Shown: positions 25,886-35,804, counted from the first letter of the stretch. The stretch: DNA of 64,000 bases from Dermatobacter hominis (GCF_020715685.1 NZ_CP085840.1:4092001-4156000), one strand, 5' to 3'. The notes: generated by a model from the letters alone, not told the origin. Numbers and translations: made by a program.

Positions 25886-26371
25886 CTAGGCGGCGTCGGC
25901 GGCCAGCCAGTGCACCCACCCGACGTCGACGTCGAGGTTGCGCACGACGGTGAACGCGAGCAGGGCGACCCCGACGGCCACGAGGGCGGGGCGGGGCAGC
26001 GTGGGCAGGCGGAACGGGCGGTCCTGCAGGGACCGGACGAGCCAGACGGCCCAGAGCACGGCTGCGATCGGCAGGCCGACCGCCACGATCACATTGTGGT
26101 CGGCGGCGGCGAGCCAGTCGCCGCGGAGCAGCGCGTTGGCGGCGCGCAGCCCGCCGCAGAGCGGGCAGTCGACCCCGAACACCGACCTCGACCAGCACAC
26201 TGCGGTGCCGCCGTCGCCCGGATCCCAGAGGGCGACCGCCGCGCACCCGGCGGCGAGCGCGGCACCGGTCGCGACCGGCGCCACCCAGCGCGGCCGCGGC
26301 GGCCTCGGCAGCTCGGCCGGCGGGACCCAACCGGGCCGTGGGTCCGTTCGATCGCCCCCGGTCACCGTCAC
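25886..26371 (-). CDS. DUF2752 membrane protein
   Basis: 161 residues. The DUF2752 signature is visible: FGVDCPLCGGLRAANALLRGDWLAAADHN, i.e. CPxCG..RA....GD...A...N, flanked by about four hydrophobic helices. Function of the family is unknown. The GTG at 26371 is chosen because a minus-strand TAGGGT box ends 7 nt upstream; a GTG at 26380 and an upstream GTG at 26419 are alternatives. It is divergent from sufB. Confidence 0.75.
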   Translation of the reverse strand: MTVTGGDRTDPRPGWVPPAELPRPPRPRWVAPVATGAALAAGCAAVALWDPGDGGTAVCWSRSVFGVDCPLCGGLRAANALLRGDWLAAADHNVIVAVGLPIAAVLWAVWLVRSLQDRPFRLPTLPRPALVAVGVALLAFTVVRNLDVDVGWVHWLAADAA

Positions 26372-26378
26372 GGGGCCC

Positions 26379-26384
26379 ACCCTA
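26379..26384 (-). promoter_or_regulatory. -10-like box TAGGGT before the DUF2752 gene
   Basis: On the minus strand TAGGGT ends 7 nt before the GTG at 26371; this helps decide between possible starts. Confidence 0.4.
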
Positions 26385-26453
26385 GGCACGGGGCGCCGGA
26401 ACGGGGTGCCAGGGAGCACGCCGGGGGGAATGTCCGGGGCGCCGGGGGGTTGT

Positions 26454-26459
26454 TACTAT
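26454..26459 (+). promoter_or_regulatory. -10-like box TACTAT before sufB
   Basis: TACTAT lies 65 nt before the sufB ATG, so unlike many neighbours this transcript would have a leader of ~58 nt carrying a strong Shine-Dalgarno. Confidence 0.4.
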
Positions 26460-26509
26460 CGGCGTAGGAGAAATCCGTCCGCCAGCAGTTCCCCGACCAC
26501 CGACCCTCC

Positions 26510-26522
26510 GGGAGGAGCTCCC
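26510..26522 (+). promoter_or_regulatory. sufB ribosome-binding site inside a small hairpin
   Basis: GGGAG-GAG-CTCCC forms a 5-bp stem that contains the GGAGGAG Shine-Dalgarno and ends 2 nt before the ATG at 26525. Folding would hide the ribosome-binding site, a possible translational control. The stem is short, so this is tentative. Confidence 0.35.
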
Positions 26523-26524
26523 AC

Positions 26525-27919
<1,395 letters not shown>

Positions 27920-27927
27920 GCCTGCGA

Positions 27928-27951
27928 CGCCCGCTCCGTGAGGGGCGGGCG
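27928..27951. terminator. Hairpin between convergent sufB and degenerate-GGDEF gene
   Basis: CGCCCGCTCC-GTGA-GGGGCGGGCG forms a 10-bp stem with one G-U pair and a tetraloop, centred between the stops at 27919 and 27957. A good bidirectional terminator candidate, isolating sufB from sufD. Confidence 0.6.
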
Positions 27952-27956
27952 GCTGC

Positions 27957-28946
27957 TCAGGCGGCCGAGGCGGTGCGGGTGTCGATCATCCGGAACCCGC
28001 CCACGCCGTCGGCGAGCGCCTCGGTCGTGGCCCGACCGGCGTCCGACACGAGTCGCTCGGGCGACGAGGTCCCGTCGCCGACGGCGATGCCGATGACCAT
28101 GTCGATCGACACGGCCGTGCCGTCGACGAGCACGTCCTCGACGACCCCGGCGAGCAGTCGGTAGGCCACGCCCGCGGCGTCCTGCGGATCGCCGAGGTCC
28201 TCGGCGATCACCGTGAAGGCCGCGGCGCTGGACCGGGTGACCGTGTCGGCGCTGCGCAGCCGCTGGGTCAGCCGCTCCGCGACGGCGGACATGGCCTGGC
28301 GGGTGGTGGCGGCGCCGTGGCGGTGCTCGACGTCGTCGAGGTTCGTGACCTCGCAGCGCAGCACGGCGAACGGGGCGTCGTGCGACCCGGCCCGGCGGAC
28401 GGCCGACCCGATCAGCACGGGCAGCGCCCGCTGGTTGGGGAGGCCGGTCTCTCCGTCGGCCAAGGTCTCCTGCGCACGCTCGACCGACTCGCGCCGACGG
28501 CGGCGCTGCGCCCGTCGCTCCTCGGTGAGGTCGGCGGCGATGGCCACGACCCGGTCGACCCGGCCGTCGGCGCCGGTGAGGCCGCCGAGCGTGAGCGAGA
28601 GGGTGCGGACCCGGCCGTCGGCGCCGGTGACGCGGAGCTCCTCCTGCTCGATGTCGGAGACCGCGCCGACGATGCGCACCAGCTTGGACAGCACCTCGGC
28701 CTGGTCGCGGCCGGGGCAGAGGGCGAGCAGGTGCAGCCCGGCGATCTCGCTGGGGGCGCGGCCGCAGAGCCGGGCGAAGGCGGGGTTGAGCGAGACGATC
28801 TGGCCCTCGCCGTCGAGCGTCGCGGTCGGCACCGAGGCGGCGTCGAGGATCCGGCGCACGGCGTCGACGGTCGATCCGTCGGCCACGTCGGTGCCGACGG
28901 CGCCTCGCGCCTCGTTCGAGGGAGTACCCGCCCCGCGATCGCTCAT
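27957..28946 (-). CDS. PAS + degenerate GGDEF protein that keeps the c-di-GMP I-site
   Basis: 329 residues from the ATG at 28946 (a second ATG lies at 28985). A PAS domain (~35-150, SVPTATLDGEGQIVSLNPAF) is followed by a GGDEF-fold domain starting ETGLPNQRAL. The catalytic signature is replaced: SAAAF (residues 240-244) stands where GGDEF belongs. The inhibitory I-site RxxD survives as RSAD (231-234), exactly five residues upstream. Such proteins usually cannot make c-di-GMP but can bind it. No membrane segments. It lies between sufB and sufD on the opposite strand. Confidence 0.82.
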   Translation of the reverse strand: MSDRGAGTPSNEARGAVGTDVADGSTVDAVRRILDAASVPTATLDGEGQIVSLNPAFARLCGRAPSEIAGLHLLALCPGRDQAEVLSKLVRIVGAVSDIEQEELRVTGADGRVRTLSLTLGGLTGADGRVDRVVAIAADLTEERRAQRRRRRESVERAQETLADGETGLPNQRALPVLIGSAVRRAGSHDAPFAVLRCEVTNLDDVEHRHGAATTRQAMSAVAERLTQRLRSADTVTRSSAAAFTVIAEDLGDPQDAAGVAYRLLAGVVEDVLVDGTAVSIDMVIGIAVGDGTSSPERLVSDAGRATTEALADGVGGFRMIDTRTASAA

Positions 28947-29119
28947 GGGTCTGTTGTCGGCGTGATCCGGCCCGTCGTTGAGCATTCGCCGACCGGATGG
29001 GGTGCGCGTCCGTCACACGCGCCCGACCGGTCCCGGGGCGCGCCGTGGACGAGGGCCGTCTCAGGAATCGGGAGCGGCGCGGCGCCGGATCGCGGCGGCT
29101 CGCTGCCACACTGTCGACC

Positions 29120-29473
29120 ATGCCGATGCTCGAGAGCTGCAAGTTCTTCGAGAGCCGCACGTACCCGAACGGCGAGACGGTCCGGAAGTGCGATCTCGAC
29201 CTCGCGCCCGAGGCCCCGTGGCGCTGCCCCGAGGACTGCAAGGCGTTCACCCCCCGGCTGGCGGACGTGAACTGGGCGCACGGCACGCTCGTGGTGCCGC
29301 CCACCCCGCCCGAGCCACCGAGCCTGGGGGACCCGTCGATCGCGGCGCTGCTCGACGAGGCCGAGGACATCGTCAACGCCGCCGTGCCGCGGGTGCGGGC
29401 CGAGGTCGACGCCGACCAGCAGCGCGAGGATCGCCGCCGGGGCGGCTGGAAGCGGTTCTTCCGCCGCAAGTAG
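29120..29473 (+). CDS. Small four-cysteine protein within the split suf locus
   Basis: 117 residues. Four cysteines (7, 24, 36, 40) sit in the first 40 residues as C-x16-C-x11-C-x3-C, with WRCPEDCKAF at the end. A Pro-rich linker, an acidic helix and a strongly basic tail (RRRGGWKRFFRRK) follow. The cysteines could bind zinc or an iron-sulfur cluster. No family recognised. It has the sufD orientation and is 101 bp upstream of sufD, so a link to cluster assembly is only positional. Confidence 0.6.
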   Translation: MPMLESCKFFESRTYPNGETVRKCDLDLAPEAPWRCPEDCKAFTPRLADVNWAHGTLVVPPTPPEPPSLGDPSIAALLDEAEDIVNAAVPRVRAEVDADQQREDRRRGGWKRFFRRK

Positions 29474-29546
29474 GCCGCCGGCCCGGACGACCCGGCGGCC
29501 GGGTGGCCCGGACGTGACGGGTGCCCGGCCCTGTCGGCTGAATATG

Positions 29547-29562
29547 CACTACGGCCGTAGTG
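29547..29562. promoter_or_regulatory. 16-bp perfect palindrome before sufD
   Basis: CACTACGGCCGTAGTG is a perfect palindrome overlapping the putative core promoter of sufD (GTG at 29575). The flanks are AT-rich (AATATG, TAAATTT), rare in this DNA. A site for a SufR/Rrf2-type Fe-S-sensing repressor is plausible. No similar palindrome precedes sufB. Confidence 0.55.
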
Positions 29563-29568
29563 TAAATT
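29563..29568 (+). promoter_or_regulatory. -10-like box TAAATT before sufD
   Basis: TAAATT ends 6 nt before the GTG at 29575 and directly adjoins the 16-bp palindrome; no Shine-Dalgarno is present. Leaderless start likely. Confidence 0.45.
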
Positions 29569-29574
29569 TGGCCC

Positions 29575-30918
29575 GTGCCCGACCCCCTGCCCGAGATCCC
29601 CCTCGACGCGCCGGTCGCGGCCGAGGCGCCCCCGTTCGTCGTGGCCGACCTCCCGGGCCCCGACTGGCTGCGCGCCCGCCGCGCCGACGGGCTCGACCGT
29701 GCCGGTCACCTGCCGCTGCCGAGCGACGAGGCCGAGGAGTGGCGCTACAGCCGCATCGCCGAGCTCGACCTCGAACGCTTCGCGCCCGCGCCGGCCGATC
29801 CGGTGGAGCCCGGCACCATCGACGTGCCCGCCGCCGTCGGCGAGGTGCTCGCCGAGCTGGGCCCGCTGTCGGGCGTCGTCGTCCTCGTCGACGGCCGGGT
29901 CGTGCACGCCGAGGCCGAGGGCGAGCCGTGGGACGCCGGTGTCCGCTTCGGCTCGAGCCACGACGACGCCGTCGAGGCCGAGGCCGTCCTGGGCGACGCC
30001 GCTGACCACCCGGTCGACCTGTTCGCGGCCTGGAACGACGCGCTCTCCGTCGAGCCGGTGGTCCTCGACGTGCCGGCCGGCGTGGTCGTCGAGCGGCCCT
30101 TCGCGGTCGTGTCGTACGTCGCCACCGAAGGCATCGCCGCCTTCCCGCGCCTGTCGGTCCGCCTCGGCGCGGATGCCGAGGCATCGCTCGTCGAGGTGCA
30201 CCTGTCGGCCGAGGTCACCAGCCTGGTCGCCCCGGTGACCGAGCTGTCGGTGGCCCCGGCGGCACGGCTGCGCCACGCCGTGCTCCAGGACCTCGACGAG
30301 CGGGTCTGGCAGCTGGGCTCGCTGCTCGCGACGGTCGACCGCGACGCCACCCTCGAGGTGGGGGTCGCGGCGCTCGGCGGCGACTACGCCCGCCTGCGCC
30401 TCGACTGCCGGCTGCAGGGCCGGGGCGCCACCGGCAACCTGTCCAGCGTCTACCTCGGCGAGGACCACCAGATGCTCGACCTGCGGACGTTCCAGTCCCA
30501 CGAGGCGCCCGACACCACGTCGAACCTGCTGTTCAAGGGCGGGGTCGCCGACACGTCGCACTCGGTGTACACGGGGCTGATCCGGATCGCGCCGGGGGCG
30601 CGGGGCTCGAACGCCTTCCAGACGAACCGCAACCTGAAGCTGTCCGACGGCGCGTGGGCCGAGTCGGTCCCGAACCTCGAGATCGAGAACAACGACGTGC
30701 ACTGCTCGCACGCCTCCACCGTGGGCCCGGTCGACCCCGACCAGCGCTTCTACCTCGAGTCGCGCGGCGTGCCGACGTCGGTCGCCGACCGCCTCGTGGT
30801 GGGCGGCTTCTTCGACGAGGTGCTCGACGACTTCGCCGTGCCGGCGCTCGTGTCGACGATCTCCGAGCGCATGGACCGCACGCTCGATCGGGCGCTCGGC
30901 CGGACGGCGGCGACGTGA
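29575..30918 (+). CDS. sufD: Fe-S cluster assembly protein SufD
   Basis: 447 residues. It partners SufB in the SufBC2D complex. The C-terminal half has the SufD beta-helix signature: YLGEDHQMLDLRTFQSHEAP, LFKGGVADTSHSVYTGLIRI, FQTNRNLKLSDGAWAESVPN, LEIENNDVHCSHASTVG and the final FYLESRGV. The N-terminal part is divergent and Asp/Glu-rich, as is common. Its stop overlaps the start of a Rieske ferredoxin gene (GTGA), so translation is coupled. Confidence 0.93.
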   Translation: MPDPLPEIPLDAPVAAEAPPFVVADLPGPDWLRARRADGLDRAGHLPLPSDEAEEWRYSRIAELDLERFAPAPADPVEPGTIDVPAAVGEVLAELGPLSGVVVLVDGRVVHAEAEGEPWDAGVRFGSSHDDAVEAEAVLGDAADHPVDLFAAWNDALSVEPVVLDVPAGVVVERPFAVVSYVATEGIAAFPRLSVRLGADAEASLVEVHLSAEVTSLVAPVTELSVAPAARLRHAVLQDLDERVWQLGSLLATVDRDATLEVGVAALGGDYARLRLDCRLQGRGATGNLSSVYLGEDHQMLDLRTFQSHEAPDTTSNLLFKGGVADTSHSVYTGLIRIAPGARGSNAFQTNRNLKLSDGAWAESVPNLEIENNDVHCSHASTVGPVDPDQRFYLESRGVPTSVADRLVVGGFFDEVLDDFAVPALVSTISERMDRTLDRALGRTAAT

Positions 30919-31285
30919 GCGCCACACCCTCGGACGTGGTGTCGGTCGACGTCGCCGCGCTCGACGACCTGCCCGACCTGGAGGGCACCGCGTTCGACGT
31001 CGGCGGTCGCCGGGTCTCCGTCGTGCGCATCGGCGACGACGTCTACGCGATCGGCGACACGTGCAGCCACGCCGACGTGTCGCTCTCGGGCGGCATCGTC
31101 GACGAGGACGCGTGCACGATCGAGTGCCCGAAGCACGGCAGCGAGTTCGACCTGCGCACCGGCGCCGCGCTGACGTTGCCAGCGGTCAGGCCGGTGCCGG
31201 GCTACACCGCCCGGGTGGTCGACGGCCGCGTGCTGGTGGACGTCGCGGTCCCGTCGCCCGGGTCCGACCACGGGGAGGCCCTGAC

Positions 31286-31289
<4 letters not shown>
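30915..31289 (+). CDS. Rieske-type ferredoxin of the SUF operon
   Basis: 124 residues. One Rieske [2Fe-2S] domain with the ligand pairs C-x-H in DTCSHADVSLSGG and C-x2-H in IECPKHGSEFDL. Such small non-heme ferredoxins lie between sufD and sufC in many actinomycetes and are thought to supply electrons during cluster assembly. It overlaps sufD by 4 bp and sufC by 4 bp, so this is one translationally coupled operon. Confidence 0.9.
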
Positions 31290-32104
<815 letters not shown>

Positions 32105-32106
32105 TC

Positions 32107-32162
32107 CGGGATATAGGGGTGCACAGCGACATCCCTTGTCGCGATCCGGACCAGAGAAATCT
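32107..32162. repeat. Inverted repeat element, left copy (downstream of sufC)
   Basis: A ~56-bp element whose reverse complement occurs at 33245-33300. A 38-bp core (32110-32147) matches perfectly; the rest has four mismatches. The core contains an internal hairpin GCGACA-TCCCT-TGTCGC. It begins 2 bp after the sufC stop. Confidence 0.8.
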
Positions 32163-32242
32163 CCACCACCGTTCGTCAACGCCGCGTGAACTCCGCCCCG
32201 GCGCGGTTCCGTCGCACGACCGACGTGCGTACGGTCCGGGAC

Positions 32243-33223
32243 GTGACGCCGTCGACCACCGCCGCCACTCGTGAGCTGACCTCCACCCCGGCGACGGTCC
32301 AACCCGGGGTGTTCGACGGCAGCGCCGCGTCGGTGGCCACCGTGCGATCCGGCGAGGCGTTCGCGGTCCGCACGCTGACCCGGACCCCGCTCGGACTCGA
32401 CACGTACGAACGGCTGGGTCCCGACATGGTGGCGATCGAGGCGGCCGGCGGCGCCTGGCTGGGGCCGCACCCCGTGCTGGGCCCGATCACCGTCGAGGGC
32501 CACCCGCTGGGCTGCACCCTCCAGGTCGACCTGCTGGAGATCGCGCCGGACGCTCCGACCGGTTGGAACGGGGTGCGGGAGGGCTACGGCGTGCCCGGGC
32601 TGGAGGGCGCGTACGACATCGAGCTCATCGACGTCGACGCGGACGAGGGCGTGCTGTCGCTGCGGTCGGGCATCGTGTTGCCGCTGCGCCCGTTCTTCGG
32701 CGTGCTCGCGGTGCGCCCCGACCCGGCACTCGGGACGCTCGGCACGATCCCGCCCGGGCCCTTCGGCGGCAACATCGATTGCCGCGAGCTCGTCGCCGGC
32801 TCACGGCTGTTCCTCCCCACGTTCACCGAGGGCGCCGGCTTCCTGATCGGCGACGGCCACGGCACGCAGGGCGACGGCGAGATCACCGAGACCGCGCTCG
32901 AGATGTCCATGCGGGGCGTGGTCCGGCTGACCAGCCGTCCCGAGCTCGACACCGACCGCCCGCTGGCGGCCACCGTCGACGCCACCGTCTTCTTCGGGTT
33001 CGGCGACACCTTCGACGCTGCCGCCCGGGACGTCATTGCGCATGCCGCGTCACGGGTCGCCGAGTGGTCGCACCTCACCGAGCACGATGCCTACCGGTTG
33101 TTCTCGCTCGCCTGCGACGTCCGGGTGACGCAGCTCGTCAACGGCGTCGTCGGGGCGCACCTGATCGTGCCCCGGCACGTGACCGAGCAGCTCGCCGGCT
33201 GGCCGGGCTGGCTCCACCTCTGA
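32243..33223 (+). CDS. Acetamidase/formamidase family amidohydrolase
   Basis: 326 residues of the FmdA_AmdA family, which hydrolyses formamide or acetamide to ammonia and the acid. Family motifs are GPHPVLGPITVEG, LGCTLQVDLLEI, PPGPFGGNIDCRELVAGSRL and FLIGDGHGTQGDGEITETALE. The GTG at 32243 is preferred over one at 32186 because family homology starts later. The gene sits alone between two inverted copies of a 56-bp repeat, which suggests insertion or past inversion of this segment between sufC and the next gene. Confidence 0.85.
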   Translation: MTPSTTAATRELTSTPATVQPGVFDGSAASVATVRSGEAFAVRTLTRTPLGLDTYERLGPDMVAIEAAGGAWLGPHPVLGPITVEGHPLGCTLQVDLLEIAPDAPTGWNGVREGYGVPGLEGAYDIELIDVDADEGVLSLRSGIVLPLRPFFGVLAVRPDPALGTLGTIPPGPFGGNIDCRELVAGSRLFLPTFTEGAGFLIGDGHGTQGDGEITETALEMSMRGVVRLTSRPELDTDRPLAATVDATVFFGFGDTFDAAARDVIAHAASRVAEWSHLTEHDAYRLFSLACDVRVTQLVNGVVGAHLIVPRHVTEQLAGWPGWLHL

Positions 33224-33244
33224 GCGAGCCGGTCTTTCCCGCGT

Positions 33245-33300
33245 CGATTTCTGGGGTCGGGATCGCGACAAGGGATGTCGCTGTGCACCCCTATATCTCG
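33245..33300. repeat. Inverted repeat element, right copy
   Basis: Reverse-complement partner of 32107-32162 (38-bp core at 33260-33297). It overlaps the last two codons and the stop of the minus-strand F420-type gene. Relative to that gene it lies in the same orientation (at the 3' end) as the left copy does relative to sufC. Confidence 0.8.
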
Positions 33301-34262
33301 AAGAGGGAGCGGACGGCTCGGAGCTCGCGGATCGGGTCCGACCCCATCGGCGCGTACACGAACTCGGACACGCCGGCGGCCTCGGTGTCGGCCAGCCGGG
33401 CCCGCAGGTCGTCGGGTGTGCCGGTCCACGTCGTGGCCGCGATGAGGTCGGGGGTCACCGACGCCCGGTCCCGGTCGGTCATCGAGACGAAGTGGCCCTC
33501 GTGGGTGTGCAGGTGCCGCTCCGACTCGGGGAAGGCCTCGATTGCGGTCCGCCACTCGGCGCCGCCCTCGAACCCGTCGAGCAGCTCCGGGCCGGCCTCG
33601 TACATGCCGTGGAACACGACCGCGCCGCCGGGCCCCGCCGCGTCCAGCACCCGCTCGGAGCCGACCGACTCGCCCTCCTCGAGCACCGTGCCGTAGGCCA
33701 GCAGCGCGCAGCGCTCCCAGCCCTCCTGGCCACCGAAGATCGACATCACGCCGTCGGCCCCGATGTCGGCGGCGACCGCCAGGCCCTTGGGCCCGTTGGC
33801 GCCGACGATGACGTCGACGTCGACCGGGCGGTCGGCCACGAAGCCGTCGGGGTGGATCATCCGGCAGGCGGCGCCGTCGATCTCGACCGTCTCGCCCCGC
33901 AGCAGGCCGACGAACTGCCGCAGGTACTCCTCGGTCGCGGCCCACGTCATCGGCTTCTGGCCCATCACGAACCGGCCGGTGAAGCCGGTGCCCAGCGCGA
34001 CCGCGACCCGGCCCGGCGCCAACCGGGCCAGCTCGGCAGTCGCAGCGGCGTTGACCATCGGGTGGCGCAGCGACGGCACGAGCACGCCGGGGCCGAGCCC
34101 GATCCGCGACGTCGCGTCCGCGCAGCGGGCGAGCGCCATCCACACGTCGCCGTAGAGGCCGGGCGAGTCGTAGACCCACGCCCGCTCGTAGCCGAGCTCC
34201 TCGGCGACGACGACGAGCTCGACCAGGTCGGGACGGGGAGGGAACGCGCAGCTGAGCTCCAT
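33291..34262 (-). CDS. LLM-class F420-/flavin-dependent oxidoreductase
   Basis: 323 residues, luciferase-like TIM barrel. Visible are ELGYERAWVYDSPGLYGDVWMALA, RIGLGPGVLVPSLRHPMV, GRVAVALGTGFTGRFVMGQKP and VDVIVGANGPKGLAVA, resembling F420-dependent methylene-tetrahydromethanopterin-reductase-type enzymes of actinomycetes. Substrate unknown. A TAGCTT box precedes the ATG. Its 3' end is inside the right copy of the inverted repeat. Confidence 0.82.
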   Translation of the reverse strand: MELSCAFPPRPDLVELVVVAEELGYERAWVYDSPGLYGDVWMALARCADATSRIGLGPGVLVPSLRHPMVNAAATAELARLAPGRVAVALGTGFTGRFVMGQKPMTWAATEEYLRQFVGLLRGETVEIDGAACRMIHPDGFVADRPVDVDVIVGANGPKGLAVAADIGADGVMSIFGGQEGWERCALLAYGTVLEEGESVGSERVLDAAGPGGAVVFHGMYEAGPELLDGFEGGAEWRTAIEAFPESERHLHTHEGHFVSMTDRDRASVTPDLIAATTWTGTPDDLRARLADTEAAGVSEFVYAPMGSDPIRELRAVRSLFEI

Positions 34263-34270
34263 GGCGGCGA

Positions 34271-34276
34271 AAGCTA
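34271..34276 (-). promoter_or_regulatory. -10-like box TAGCTT before the F420-type gene
   Basis: On the minus strand TAGCTT ends 8 nt before the ATG at 34262, identical in sequence and spacing to the box at 8566-8571. Confidence 0.45.
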
Positions 34277-34374
34277 GTCACGTCGCCGGCCGGGTGCGGC
34301 GGACGAGGCCCCAGCCCGGGTCGTCGATGCGTGCGTCCCGCGCTCCGCGCCAGCACCGCACGGCCGCCCGGGCG

Positions 34375-34380
34375 TAGCCT
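34375..34380 (+). promoter_or_regulatory. -10-like box TAGCCT before the PCD gene
   Basis: TAGCCT ends 7 nt before the ATG at 34388; no ribosome-binding site is visible. Confidence 0.4.
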
Positions 34381-34387
34381 CGGCCGC

Positions 34388-34693
34388 ATGGCGCGACCCC
34401 AGCCGCTGGCCGACGACGAGCTCGCCGGCGCCCTCGCCGACCTGCCGGGTTGGGCGCTCCTCGACGGACGCCTGCACCGCGAGCTGCGCTTCGCCGACTT
34501 CAGCAGGGCCTTCGGCTACATGGCCGCGGTCGCGACCGTGGCGCAGGCCATGGACCACCACCCGGACTGGTCGAACGTCTACAGCACGGTCGTCATCGAC
34601 CTCGTCACCCACGACGTGGGCGGGGTGACTGCGCTGGACGTCGAGCTGGCCCGGCGGATGTCGGAGCTGGCCCGCGACTGCGGCGCCGACTGA
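34388..34693 (+). CDS. 4a-hydroxytetrahydrobiopterin dehydratase (pterin-4a-carbinolamine dehydratase)
   Basis: 101 residues, normal for the family. It dehydrates 4a-hydroxy-tetrahydropterin so it can be recycled after aromatic amino acid hydroxylation; it may also assist molybdopterin metabolism. The active-site block is AMDHHPDWSNVYSTVVIDLVTHDVGG, with the paired histidines and the later His. No pterin-dependent hydroxylase is in the window. Confidence 0.88.
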   Translation: MARPQPLADDELAGALADLPGWALLDGRLHRELRFADFSRAFGYMAAVATVAQAMDHHPDWSNVYSTVVIDLVTHDVGGVTALDVELARRMSELARDCGAD

Positions 34694-34721
34694 GCGGGCG
34701 CTGTCGGTCCTCGTCGAGGCG

Positions 34722-34868
34722 TCAGTCCTCGTAGACGGCGAGCACATCGAGGTTGCGGAACACGGCGTCGCCGAACACGTCCTTCGCCTTCTCGGCGAAC
34801 TGCTGCGTCGCCGGGTTGTCTCGGTCGACCCCGCCGGTTCGATCGTCCTCCCGTCGGGTGACGAGCAC
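34722..34868 (-). CDS. Possible small protein downstream of the GNAT gene
   Basis: 48 codons from a GTG at 34868 to a TGA at 34722-34724, 15 bp after the GNAT stop. The composition looks coding (NPATQQFAEKAKDVFGDAVF, then LDVLAVYED), with third-position GC like its neighbours. It may be a short protein or a fragment of an alpha/beta-barrel type domain. No family recognised and no clear ribosome-binding site. Confidence 0.35.
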   Translation of the reverse strand: MLVTRREDDRTGGVDRDNPATQQFAEKAKDVFGDAVFRNLDVLAVYED

Positions 34869-34883
34869 AACCCCGGCTCGTGC

Positions 34884-35726
34884 TCAGGCGGGTGGGAACC
34901 GCACGTACGTCGTGTACCGGAACAGCTCCCGGTAGCCCATCCGCGCGTAGATCGCCTCGCCCATCTGCGATGCCTGCAGCGTGACGGCGCGGGCGCCCTC
35001 GTCGAAGGCGCGGTTGGTCACCGCCCGCGTGACCAGGTCGCCGATGCCCCGGCCCCGCGCCGCCTCGAGCGTCCCGACGAAGTAGACGCCGGCGATGCCG
35101 TGGCTGAGCAGCGCCATGGCGGCGCCCGCCGGCGTGCCGTCGACGGTCGCGACGACCACCGTCGTGCCCGGCGTGTCGATCAGGTGCGGTGCGGCGACGG
35201 CGGTGTGCAGCGTGCCCGCCGGCATGCCGAGGCTCTGGTACGCCGCATCGGAGACCGCGACGAAGTCGGCCGCCTCCGCCGCCGATCCCGGCGCTGCGGC
35301 ACTCCCACCGTCGAGCCAGCGCAGCTCGACGCCGTCACCGGCTGCCCGCTCCTCGACGCGCTCGACCACCGCCATCTCCGGCGCGCCCGACAGCGCCACC
35401 ATGCCGGCGTCCACGGCGGCGGCGCGGATCGGTTCGTCGTCGGGGTGCAGGTCCCGCAGCGGCGTGCAGAACCCCCGGCCGAGCGCCTCGAACCGTGCAG
35501 TCGCCTCCCGCACGACGGCGTCGCCCGGGAGGGTGGGGTCGAGCGCGGCGGCCCCGTTGAGCAGCACCGGGAAGTCCGAGGCGCTGGCCCACGTCAGCAC
35601 GCCGGACCGCTCCTCGACCGCGCCGGCGGCGCCGGACCAGCGGGCCAGCGTCCGCTCGAACTCGAGGCGGTTGAGGTGCCCGAGGGCGGCGAGCTCGTCG
35701 TCGTGCGGGTCGACCATGGCCGACAT
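34884..35726 (-). CDS. GNAT-family N-acetyltransferase
   Basis: 280 residues. The C-terminal GNAT fold carries the acetyl-CoA loop ARGRGIGDLVTRAVTNRA and the closing strand ASQMGEAIYARMGYRELF. The N-terminal ~130 residues form an extra domain (LEFERTLARW, FPVLLNGAAAL) seen in other two-domain GNAT proteins. Two in-frame ATGs (35726, 35717) are possible starts. Substrate unknown. The upstream region contains an 11-bp-phased GTGAAC-type repeat shared with the amidohydrolase operon. Confidence 0.78.
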   Translation of the reverse strand: MSAMVDPHDDELAALGHLNRLEFERTLARWSGAAGAVEERSGVLTWASASDFPVLLNGAAALDPTLPGDAVVREATARFEALGRGFCTPLRDLHPDDEPIRAAAVDAGMVALSGAPEMAVVERVEERAAGDGVELRWLDGGSAAAPGSAAEAADFVAVSDAAYQSLGMPAGTLHTAVAAPHLIDTPGTTVVVATVDGTPAGAAMALLSHGIAGVYFVGTLEAARGRGIGDLVTRAVTNRAFDEGARAVTLQASQMGEAIYARMGYRELFRYTTYVRFPPA

Positions 35727-35804
35727 GGTGGTCGTGCGGCGCCGGTCGGATCGACCGGGTTCCGCCCGCCGGCGCAGGTGCCCCGGCCGGGTCGCTCCGA
35801 TCGT

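Noticed and set aside
32107-33300. Insertion sequence with terminal inverted repeats
   Set aside because: The enclosed gene is an acetamidase, not a transposase, and no target-site duplication is visible outside the arms.
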